Below are positions 47,776-59,300 of a stretch of 64,000 nucleotides of DNA, piece by piece (within the stretch, counting starts at the first letter, position 1; each line of letters opens with the position of its first letter). Position numbers and translations under genes: made by a program. Below the pieces are notes generated by a model that saw only the letters and a list, made by a program, of their open reading frames with translations, ran no database searches and had not been told where the DNA came from. This DNA is from Phoenix dactylifera. Its lineage: Eukaryota; Streptophyta; Magnoliopsida; Arecales; Arecaceae. The stretch spans positions 1,662,843 through 1,726,842 of the forward strand of contig NC_052401.1 in assembly GCF_009389715.1 (NCBI RefSeq). The letters run 5' to 3'.

Positions 47776-48671
47776 CCTCACGGAAGAGATAGTTTTATTA
47801 TCCTATTTAATATTTCGGAGTCACGAATTTGCTTTGGCCTATTGGCATGAACCTCGTTAAGTCAGTGGCATTCGTCTCTCAGGGAACGATCTTTGTCTTT
47901 GCATCTGAAAGATCTCCAATGGTGGGTCTTCATGGATGGGAAGTCACATCAGTTGACAAATATTTTTTGGTTATTGACGCTGGAAGGCTGCAAAGGATGT
48001 GTGCTGCATTGGTCATACCTTTCTGTTTTGCAATTACTTTTCTAGTCAAAAGTTATGCATGAACAGGATTAGCTGATATCACACAAACAAATTGGGGTCA
48101 TCACTTTCAGTAACCTTTTAGATCCACTTAAATCAAAACTTGTGCATTAAGGAGTGGTTTCAGGTTACAATTTAAATGGAAGGATCCATCCAATTTAATT
48201 CCATATTGTCAATGCATGGGTAGGTTTTAGGTATATGTATAGAGCTAAACGGATGCAAATAACACTTGCCAAGTCTTTTTGGATAAAGTTCTAAGTTATA
48301 AAATAGTATTAGAGTGGATCCAGCCTAAAATCCATATGAACTAGAAAACACTACAATAGAAATTTATTTATATAAACCATAGACTGATTATGATGTCTGT
48401 AATTGTATTTGATTGGTTTCAGACTCTTAACTTGGTGAGAATGCCAAAGCTTAAATTGAGAGTGTGTGAAAATCCATAAATATATTTTTAGTTCCATATC
48501 GATTATATACTAGATAAATCTTGAATACTTATGCAAGACTAAAAACTAAATACAAAATAAAAACATATGGTTATGACTACCGGTTAATCCTATATATATT
48601 TTTAGAAACATTATACAAAATTAAAAAAAAAACAACTCTATCTAATATGGTCAACGGAAAAGTAATAAGAT
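47776..48671. other. Intergenic region, no gene recognised
   Basis: A 77-codon frame at 47829-48062 (plus) has no known motif. Nothing else is supported. Confidence 0.35.
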
Positions 48672-49111
48672 GCCTCTTGTTTGGTTGGAGTTTTCAAAAG
48701 AGAGAGATGGAAAATTTGTATTCCCATGGAAATATGATTCCCACATTTCATGGGAAAGTCTTTCCCATGAGAAACATGGGAAAGTTACTTTCCCATGAGA
48801 CAGGAATCACTCAATTTTTACTTTTTTCAAAAAGGCCCTTCAGCATTAAAGAAGCATTAAAGAAGCATTAAAGAAGCATTAAAGAGGTATTAAAGACCTA
48901 ATTTTTATTAAGAGCATAATAGGAATTATACATAACTTTCCAAAGAAAGTGGATGGCCAACCAAACATAAGCACTTTGGAAATTTGTCACATTCTCATGG
49001 TCAGCCAAACATGCCAAAAGTACTTTTCTAGGCATTTTCTTTCTAGAAATTTATTTTTCAGAAATTATATCCTTAGAAGAAAAAATGCTTCCTGCGAACC
49101 AAACGAGCCCT
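48672..49111. mobile_element. MITE with GTTTGGTT ends
   Basis: The left end CTCTTGTTTGGTTGGAG and the reverse complement of the right end (GGGCTCGTTTGGTTCGC) match as terminal inverted repeats. Inside are inverted phrases of 'ttcccatgg / ccatgggaa'. This end type is common among monocot hAT-like MITEs. Confidence 0.6.
48843..48896. repeat. 11-bp tandem repeat GCATTAAAGAA, about five units
   Basis: Four exact units at 48843, 48854, 48865 and 48876 are followed by one altered unit. They lie inside the MITE. Confidence 0.92.
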
Positions 49112-49679
49112 ACACGGTGGAATTAACTTCTTCTGCGGAGTATCAGACATATAACGCACGACCGTTATCTAAAAGCACATCGAATTCTGCAGTGCCTTTA
49201 AAATAGTGCCATGGCTCAACTTTTTAGTGTAATAGAGCTGACGCTCGTGTACATAAGATGGTAGTTAAATATAGTCCGGCATTTTGAACAAGTTTGCTTA
49301 GAAAACATGTCTCCCGGTGAGTTTCTCCCCGCAATGAGTTCTTTGCCCATGGCTGGGTTTTGGAACTTGAAATTGTACCTTGTACATGGAGCTCCTGTGT
49401 TCGATCTTATGCCATCTTGACTGGGGTGCAAGTCATGCACTTCTTTTACTTGTGCTTGTGCTCCGAGAGTTTTAATTACTTGGGCACTACCTCGCTCCTT
49501 CGGCCCTTTGGAAATAGTACGTGTTCATCGTATGGCATGAACTCCGGTTGCACCTCTCATTCATTTTGATATATAAAAATGAACAAATGGAAGAAATGCA
49601 AAGAAAGATATATATCTTAATAAGCTAGCGGACACCGAGGTGTGCGTTTGATAGGAGGTTACTTAATTCAGACAGGATA
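49112..49679. other. Intergenic region, no gene recognised
   Basis: Short frames on both strands only, without recognisable motifs. Confidence 0.35.
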
Positions 49680-50001
49680 TACCTTGAGGGGTACTCCACC
49701 ACTGTTATGGATTAGATTCGGGGAATGGATCAATATGGGGACGGCCACCCACTGATTCGAGGCACTCATAAATTGGTCAGGAATGAGTTCCTTACAGACA
49801 GTATATGAGCATCGGAAGACGAACAGAGCTACAGATTGGGTTACCTCCTATATTGCTCAGCACTCCGGTAAGGTCATTTGGACTGGTGTCACTGAGATTC
49901 TATTTTCTTTGTATCATTTTATCTCTTCTAACTTGGCAGGCTATACCCACATAAGAGCTATATGAATGCCATTTTCACCAACCAAAAAAAAAAAAAAAAA
50001 A
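49680..50001 (+). mobile_element. LINE 3' fragment
   Basis: The plus strand encodes the RNase H tail: VYEHRKTNRATDWVTSYIAQHSGKVIW, then LAGYTHIRAI and 'gctatatgaatgccattttcacc' with poly(A) to 50001. The 5' part is broken and its limit approximate. It is closest to the copy at 28022 in its 3' sequence. Confidence 0.78.
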
Positions 50002-53000
50002 GAAGAAGGAGTCGTCTTCGATATGGATTATAAGGGCTTACATATATGTAAAAGTTGGTGAACTCCTATGTAGGATTTTATTTATCCATACCATTAAATT
50101 GGACATGATTTACTTGGCATTTAATCTGATCCAAGGACCCACCAAAAAAAAAAGGAAAAGCGTGTCCTTTTATATTACTGCTGTAAAAAGATTCCAACCA
50201 GCATAAAATTAAATGAGAACAAGGGTACTGCCAATTGGTTAAGTTGGTCAAGTCGCTAGATGTTGGATTTTAGATTTAAAACAAGGTTCCTTCCATCTTG
50301 AGTTTTTGCACACATACAAATAAGAAAAAGGAAATTTTGAGCCATCATACTATAATGTTTCATGTAGTTTAAAATCAAAACATCAATAGCTTTGTTTTCT
50401 TCTGAATGAGTCTAGTAACTGCACAACTCTTTTTGGTTCATAATCTTTCTTTGGTTTGTGTAGTATTCCAGTAAGTACACATTTTTCTCTTGAGGCTCTA
50501 TTTTATTTTCCTGTGAATTTATTTTCTTAAAGATGAAAAAGAGTATGACAACATAGTGCTTGTGTTTGATTCGTTCTAAAAGCTATGGAAGTGTTGCTCC
50601 TGCTTTCTCCAACATATTAGATCATTAGAGTAGATCCACATAAAATCTCTCATCTATCAGATACTGTGCACTTATTAAATCGTTCAAAGTTTTGAAGGAT
50701 GAGGATCCTTTGGCACAAAGCAATGGGCCAACCAGTGTCTTGGACCCATAAGAACATTCAGGATTGTGTCATGTCAGTTCTGTTACTATTTTTTAAAGTG
50801 AAGAACACAATATATAGTATACTCGGGGCGAATCTACTTTAAACTGCTGGTACTTGTTAGAGAAAAAAAAAAGCCATGAAGGCAGCAGACAAACTATGGG
50901 AGGGAGAGAAAGCATCCAATCACTACAATGGCATCCAAGGTAACATTACATCAGAAGTAATTATATGGGATAATTGATCCATTACTTCAAATGGAACTTG
51001 CTTTGCTCTAACTTGGCTTGGGCCTGAACTTTTTGTTGTTATATTGTGGTTGATGTGTATGTTGCTGAAATTTATAGAACAAGAGGAAGGTGAGATGATG
51101 CGATCAGCTCATTTCCAGAGTCCAGTCTTTCGATCAAGATCGGTCGTGATAGGTGCGACAATCATGATTAGATATGCCCCATGCTATATATACATTAGAC
51201 AGCACGTCTCATGATATTGCATGGACTCCACCAAGTCATGGTTTTCTCATTGTGTGGCACAAACTTGAAGATGGGCTTCATCTTCTAGTGAAGATATGAA
51301 ATAAGTCATTTGCCCACATATTTTAGCTTCTTATCAAACTTAATGGGACTAAAAATCAATATTGGAGATTAACATTTTTGTTTTCGTTTTTTTTTTTTTT
51401 TTATGAAGATGTAGCACCGGGACTTTCTAGGGGATATCCATCATAGTGTTATTCTCGCCTAAGAACACTTAACTAGAAGAAATTCCGCATGTCAATACTG
51501 GTATGATTGCACCCGGAGATTATCATTTTTGGACACGATAATCTTTAAGAATAAGAAATCCCCAAGAAATGAAGGAATCTTAATTAGGGATGCAACTGGC
51601 TGAACTAGATTTCCGTCGATCGGATTGGTGCCATCTCCGCCTTTCCCTTCCTAGCTCTCATTAGCCGACCACCTTACCTTACCTTCTCGCATACCAACGC
51701 AAAAGATCGAACATGAATCAGCTGTCTTCTTTGGCTAACTTTCTTTCAATCCATTAATTGGCGCCATAGTTCCATGAGACTTTTGCTCCTTTGTCTTTTA
51801 ATAACTATCATGCTGCATCATGAGCCAAGACCATGCAACTATGCCAAACCCTGCATGAATGCTGCATGCATATTACATGAACAATAAATCATCATAATGT
51901 CTCGAACAAGTGAATATAAATCTAAAGAGAGTTGCATCAAAATAAGAAAGAAAGGAAGGAAGGAAGCTAAACCATTCATGAATGCGAGTGGGACCTATTC
52001 TAACTTTGGGATAGAAATTCGAGCATGATTCAAATCTCAGGACGAAAATGAGAAAAGTGTGACTGGGCTATTATGAAGCTTGGTTGAAACGAGGAGCAAA
52101 AAGGACAATGCCTGCACTCAAAGTAGGTCTTTGGTCCAAAGTCTTCATGGCCGGACTCTTTAGTCTTTTTGCACTAAAATTGGAGCAAACGTCCAAGGGT
52201 TATTCAATTAGCCATAGTACGAGCCAGAATGTTAAATATGTGGTGGTAGCAGCAGTTTCTCCGGTCAAAAAGTTTACGGACGTAACGATCCTGATGGTCA
52301 TGTTTATTGTGGGGGTTTTTGTCCCATATTTTTACTCTGGTAAGATTCGCAAGTAATTTTTTCGTGCCAATCGCCTATGGCAAGTGGCAGATATTAAAGT
52401 GCACGATTTAAAATTACACCCATATTTGCATGTAGCTGTCCTTGCTTTTTACGCGATGTAACTCTCCATTTCTTTTACTTTTCACAAAAAAAAAATAACT
52501 ATGTTTGAATGGACCTAACCTATCGGAACCATCGAATCAGATCCATTACTAAGTTGGTCAACCTGTTCAACCACAAAATAACACGCAAGAATGCATATAT
52601 ATCGCACGCCTTTTCTTTTTGTTTGGTTTTATACATGTTGCTTCATAATTGGACTAGTCCATCGGCTCAGTGGTGGACCTGGTCCAATCAATAAATTTTT
52701 GTTATGTTGGTAGTCATTAGCTCTGTTTTGATGATTGAAAATTCCATTAACTCTGTTTTGTGACGATATTGCCGCATAGCAGAAAATAACGAGTGAAATA
52801 AAAGGATAATGGTACCATTACTCTAAATTCCTAATCGCTGCTCGGTTGATATTTTTTTTTTTTTCAGGTAGCATAAATCTTTTGCTGATATACTAGTGGA
52901 AATTTGAATTTTGAAAAAAATAATATGTTACTGAAGAAAATAGTATCGTATTTGCAAATATTAATCATTGTTTTGTTATTAATAACCTTTATAATGGGAT

Positions 53001-54547
53001 AACAATGACAAAGCGGTTGTTATTTGGATACCTGTTGCTGATATGTAGTATGTTGAGTTGGTAAAATCACCTAAGTTTAATTCCAGTGACTCAGTTTTAA
53101 TATTCCCTTGATCACAATTTCCACTAGGTTTCCTTCTTTTGCCTTGTATTTAGTAGATATATTGCTAAAAAGCCTCTCTGCCCAGTCTTACCGAGGGATC
53201 GAGGCCCTGACCATACCAGCACAAAATCTAAAACAAACACCAAACAAAAAACAAAAAAAAAGGTGCCTAAATTAGAAAAAAAAATACTTTATTAAAAATA
53301 ATAAGCCAAACAAAAAAAAAAAATTCTCTCTCATGGAGACATCAATGGTCCTTTTAAATAGAGCATCAATGGATGGGATGTTTGATTCTTACTCAAATTC
53401 AAAAACTGATAACTATTAAAATAAAATTTGAACATAACTAAAAAATAAAAATAACTATTTTAGAAGAAATAACTAAGTAGAATAAACTAAGAATAGAATG
53501 CTAAAGTTATTAAAACTAATGGCTAATTAAATAAAAATCCTAATAGGGTTAGAATTTGGCAGTGAATCTCAACAAATTTTTCTTTCTTTCTTTTTTTTTT
53601 ATCCTCTTCCACCCTAAGTGTGCTTTTTGAACGTAGGCGTGGAACGAACCAAGTAGACCCTTGTCTCTTTATGTATTTTCTGATTGATTTTCTAACCCTC
53701 GATGAAAGATAGAATGCAATTAACTTATTGAAATCATATAGCATTGGTCCTATATCAAATCAAAATCCAAGAAGTTTTATTAGCGCCCCTCGCGTCAACT
53801 CAGATTCTATACAGGGTCACAAATCCATGCAATGCACCTATGTGTTGCCAGTTAGAAGGAAGCTGCATGGAGTTACAAACCACACATACTCAAATCTAGC
53901 TAAATAACATAAGAGCCCTGCCATAAGTTTGTTTGTGCATTTCAGTAGCAGCATCTGAGAGGGGGTAGATATAATATCCTTGATCGGCCAGCACAAATTT
54001 AACCCTAAGATGTAAAATAGTCGAACCGACCCGGTCAATGTGCACACCATGAACATCATTTATGGCCAAGGCTACATTAGACCACCGAAAGGTATAACGC
54101 ATGATTACTCCAATATAATGGCTGATAAAATACATCCAAAATGCATGCGATCATTAAGGGCATTATATAAGCTATAGTGTTAATAACCATATAATCATAT
54201 AAAGAATTAAGTAAAGTTTTTATATTAATATTTATAAAGCACTTTTCTTTGATACAAAACCATATTATTTAGGAGTAGCATATGTATATTATGTTGAACT
54301 CCTGTCATGACAAGCCACTTCATAACATCACATGAATCTGTTAAACACAATAGATGCAGACATTGATAGTTTAAAGCTAAATATTGTCCGTTACTATAAT
54401 TCTCTAGCCAATCACTGATTCAACCTATGGTTCTGGCTACATAAGTGTTATGAAATCTAAGGTATGACTTCTGAGCCTCCATCGAGTGGGTCGCCTTGCA
54501 TTGAAGCAAGAAAAATGACATTTTTCTAGGTTCCGTCTAACCATTTA
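50002..54547. other. Long intergenic stretch, no gene recognised
   Basis: AT-rich DNA with poly(A)/poly(T) runs. A 90-codon frame at 52084-52356 (plus) is partly hydrophobic but has no known motif or supporting signal. Two tRNA-like phrases, near 50225-50300 and 53045-53110, are too weak to call SINEs. Confidence 0.4.
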
Positions 54548-54992
54548 GGACTCGTTTGGTTCGCGAAAAAAAAAAATTTCTTACTAAAATATTTTTTTCA
54601 AAAAGCTGATATACCTGAGTATATAATGCTTGAAAAAAATACTTTTTACATATTAGATAAAATAGCTTATATGTGATTGAGTATCTACTTTTCTGAAAAA
54701 TTGTGTAAAATACTTATTATGCCCTTAATAAAAAAAATAATCTTACCTTATTCTATTTAAAAACTTAAAGATATTTTTTTGGAAAAAATATCCAATTACC
54801 AAATGGTGAAAATTAGACTTTCTTATGATTCACATAGATTTTTCTTTCCTATAAAATATAAAAATTATATTTTCATTAGAAAGCTATTTTCTCATTCTCT
54901 TTGAAAACTGTAAAAAAAAAAAATAAAGCATCTCTCTATTTTTCTGCTGATTCTACTTTCTCCCCTCCCTTCTCTACCAACTAAATGAGCCT
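54548..54992. mobile_element. MITE with GGACTCGTTTGGTTCGCG end
   Basis: The left end GGACTCGTTTGGTT and the reverse complement of the right end (AAGGCTCATTTAGTTGG) form an imperfect terminal inverted repeat. It is very AT-rich, with many 'aaaatattttt' phrases, and non-coding. Same end type as 48672-49111. Confidence 0.55.
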
Positions 54993-56387
54993 TGGCCTTT
55001 GAACTCAAGTACGACGCACCAGCCACCATATCCAGAACCCAGAAACGTGTACTCCTTGCACAGGAGAATCCAACCAGTGGTACTGAAGAAATCTTACACG
55101 TCAGAGCGAGATTTCTTGGATTTGGCTACGTTTTATCAACCAGAAAAGAGAGAAACACCATACTTCGCGAGTTGATTTATAATATGGAATCTATCCAGTG
55201 TTGAAAACTGGAAGCAAACATCCTGAAGCCATTGGTGACTGGTCATATGAACAAATCAATATGACCATGAGCTCGTAGAATGTCGAAACCCACCGAGGGC
55301 GCCAGGTTCGTGAGCAGATTTGATTGATACCCTATTTCAGATGCTGAACTACATTAGTAGGTTTAACGCACAAATATAATACAAGTACATCAAACTGAGT
55401 TTAAAGGGTGTGCTCAGGCGAGAGGTGACAAGCCAAACAAGCAGCTAGCCAATGACATCCTGCAAACAGTTCACTGATGAAGAGTTTGGGGTGCACAAGA
55501 TTCAGTTCAGCATGCATACAGCGAATAAGAGCAGCAGTTTATGTCGGAGAATCTTTACAACTCCTGCTCTTTAGGTTCAAGGAATTCAGAGGCACATAAG
55601 AAATTGTTCAAAAAGATTGTCCATCAGGAAGATAAATTTCTAACAAAAGAAAACTTAATATGACAACTTAAATTGTTTCTAATCGATGGATTCTGAAGAC
55701 AACCCGAAATATAGAATACACGGTTGCTTACACCTTACACAATGTTACAAGCATGTCAATTTCGTGCACAGCACCAGTGATCATGACGGCTCTGCCGGAC
55801 AAGGTGACGATTTTTGACTTGCATTATAAACTAACATATCCCCTAAAAGGAGCACTCACATCTCCTGCTGATCAATTTGATGGTCGGTTTATTAGGATTA
55901 TTAGGATGAAGAAGAATGTACATTGTTTGAGGAAGAAAAGCACATCAGAAATCTTCAAAAAGTTCACCAAATGTAAACACATAAAACACCATACATTCTT
56001 TGCCTGATAGATCTGAATGATATTCTTTGTAGGGAAGGATACTGATGTGTGGACATGTTAAATTGAACCATAACGAGCATTTAGATTCTGAAGTGACTTT
56101 CAACTAATACCTGCACTTCCAGGGTCTCGAAACAAAGGAGCATGCATGTCGTAGAAGTGAAGCTTGACAATTAGCATTGGATCTTAAAATTTTTACTATA
56201 GTTCTCTTTGAATGCATGTTCACAAGAAGGCCCTTGTACATTACAAACTCAGAAAGTGAACTTGGTTTATGTCAGGCACGAAAGTGGCTACATGGACAAC
56301 AGGAAAAAATGCCAGCAAAACTCTTACCTTCAATGTCCCTTGCCCAGGAGACCAAGCCTTAGAAATTTACAATTAAACCACTCGGTG
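54993..56387. other. 3' flank of the PRR gene
   Basis: Downstream of the PRR stop on the minus strand. A possible poly(A) signal (AATAAA, minus) lies near 55885. No other gene recognised. Confidence 0.4.
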
Positions 56388-59300
56388 TCAGTTTTCTGCT
56401 TCCGTTGTTGTCATGGAGTCAGGAACTTTTTGACGCACAAACTGCCCTCTTACTCTTGGCCGTTGCTCGGCAAGCATTTTCCTACTATGATATCTGACCT
56501 GTCAAACAGAACAATAAGGTTACATATCGAAATTCTAGTTCGCAAGGAAATAGTTCTTTGAACTACCGTGAAAGCATCATGGTCTAAAATATTCTCCAAA
56601 ATGAAATATTTAAATTTGGGAGCATTCAAATCAAAATCAGTTGATGACACAGATGTTTACTGGTTTGGGTCTGGGTTTGTCCAGTTTCAGACGGATTTGT
56701 ACTGTTTTCTATATCACTCTTTTGATTAACAGCACTTCATCACTTCACTACAATTTCTCATAGTTACAACATATGGAGATTATAACTTATATATGTAGTC
56801 GACTATCAAAAAAAACCCGACATATTGTACTGCATGTTTATGTATCCTATATGTGATTTATATTTGCATCTGAGCATAGCTTCATAACTAAATCACAAAA
56901 TATTAATCTGCTACAGTCTTGCAGTTCAAGCTTCCTTAACAATAAATCCAGCAAAAACTTCAGAATCTCAGTTATTTTCATGAGTATAATGTTCATTATT
57001 TTTTTCTAGGCAAAAACCTTTCAGCTTCAGACCAATAGATATTCTAAACTGAAAGTCCAAGCTTGCATGGAAACTAGCCAAGAAACAAGCACTACCGCAG
57101 AGGTAGGGCTGTTATTTATCCATTACCTTCTTCTCGAAGCATCTGTCTTTCCGTTTCATGCGGAATTTGATCAAGGCAGCCTCACGGCGAGAACGGTCAC
57201 TGTCCAACCCTTTCCAGCTGCAGTTCTGGACACCACTTTCATTCCCACTCTCCAGAGCAGTTCCAGTATTTGCAGCTGCATCTGTTGTTTCACCACAATT
57301 GCTTCCGCAGCCTATGAGAATGTCCTGGCTACAGATGGCACTTTGGTTGGCTAGTTCCACAGGAGTACATGACGAATCTCTTGAATCTCCTGGTTTCATA
57401 TCGATATGTTGTCTCCAGTGCTGGGACTGATGATTTTCTTCATGGTGGTGAAATTCAATGCATTGGGGATGATTGATAAGATGCTTTTCATGATGACCAG
57501 ACTGACCAGAAGTAATAATTTCAAATGTTGCCTTCTCTGCTGCTGCTGAACTATGAGGCTGTAAGGAAGTCTCAGGATACAACACTGGTTGCAAGATAGC
57601 ACCATACCCTGCACATAAGCTCGGGTATGGTATTGCTCCAACAGGGATTGGCAGTGAAACAAACCCATACCGAGGATGTTGAAAAACCATATCCTCTCCT
57701 TTGGAGGAATGACCAGCATGGTCGTCCTCTCTTGATGGACAAGGCACAAAGCCAGCATCCTCTCTGTTGCTTTCAGAAGATACCTGAAAGTACATTGTAG
57801 CTTCACCTGCATTCCCTTGATGGGATACCATCCCTTTAGGAGAGAGGGCAGTGTTCTTGTCATTGTCAGAGCCATGACTACTGACATGCGATTGAGATTT
57901 ATCAATACACTCTATGGTTCTGACACACACAGCTGAAGCGACAGGCTTTTCGCAGGAAGGAAGAGTCTTTTTATCACCATACCTGCAAAAAGAAAAAGAA
58001 TAAGAAAAACAGAAGCTTGCCCTCATAAGGACTGGAGCTAAGCAAAAAGATACTGTTAAATGCAAACAAGAAGAATGTACAGCACTAAATTCTGCTAGAT
58101 GACAATATTACTAGTGAAGGATAAACGAGTGCCAGACTTACAACCCCTTCAGACTACCAGCTATGGGATCAGTAGTTATGCTTACATGGACATTCAATCA
58201 TCAAATTACATTCTGAGGTTTTGACACTATATGTAGCCACACATTTTTATGCTATTAACCAAGGTCCGCAATACCGGAACCAGCACCTATGCTGGTAGGC
58301 CAGTGATACAATACGATAGGCCGGTGCTGCGCAGTTCTAGCGTGAATCGATAGGGAAACTGACAAGGAAGGGGGAGGGGAAGAAGAGAAAGAGGAAGAGG
58401 AGGGAGGGGGAGGGAGGGGGAAAGGGAAAAAATGGTAAAGTTTGCATTGCTACTGCAATGGTGGATCTTAATGCAAATCTAAAAATGGCAATAAAGTTTG
58501 TCAGTTAATTATACAAAGAATATAAAGAAAAAAGGAATGAAACGGGGGTAGTTTATAAACAAATCCATAAAATTAATCTAGCTTTCTGGTTTTTGCAACC
58601 TTGGTTTTTAACCATAAAGCATATGAACAGATTTATGGAAACATAAAATTAATCTAGATTTTAGGGTTTTGCGTTCTTCGCATTTGACCGTAAGCATATG
58701 AATGCCACTAAACAAGTGGAGAGACAAAAGCAAGGTCAGATATGGATCATGAAGAAATTATGGATTAAAAAACGATGAAACCATTTTGATAATGTGCATA
58801 AGACCGTGCAAATTGTTTTAGTATACACATGATCATTTATAGATAATCAATACACACACACGTGCAGGAGTATGCATGGAGTGGTGAAGAGAGCGCACAC
58901 CATGTAATGGGCCTAGCAAAGATAAGGATGCAGAGGAACATGTGAGGAAACTAGGATGAGCATAGCTGGTAGTGAGTCCATTGAAGAATCGTAAGAGGAA
59001 ATCCAATAGATCACAAATTATAAACTACTCAAGTTACTTTGGACAAGTGCGACAAAAGCTAAGATGGCATAATTCTGGAATGGCTCTTATAATTAGGATG
59101 AAGTTTTTTTGATAAGAGATGTTGAGGGTGAGAACAATATACTTAGAGACAAGTAGTGTAACATAATTTAAGAACCCTTATTTTCAAAAAGCTTTAGCCC
59201 ATATAACTTCAAGAGAAAAAATAATTCTTAAAGCCTACACCAAATAATTTAAGAAAAGACTTTTTAAAAAATTTGTCAATAGCTAACATCTCTCTTATAA

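Noticed and set aside
50225-50300. tRNA-like phrase that could be a SINE head
   Set aside because: No convincing A/B box pair, tail or flanking duplication; the similar phrase at 53045-53110 is equally weak.
56388-57127. PRR gene seeming to end with a broken CCT domain (EKK followed by a stop)
   Set aside because: The apparent stop is in intron 7. A GT-AG intron joins EKK to VRYHSRK at 56498, restoring the full CCT domain.
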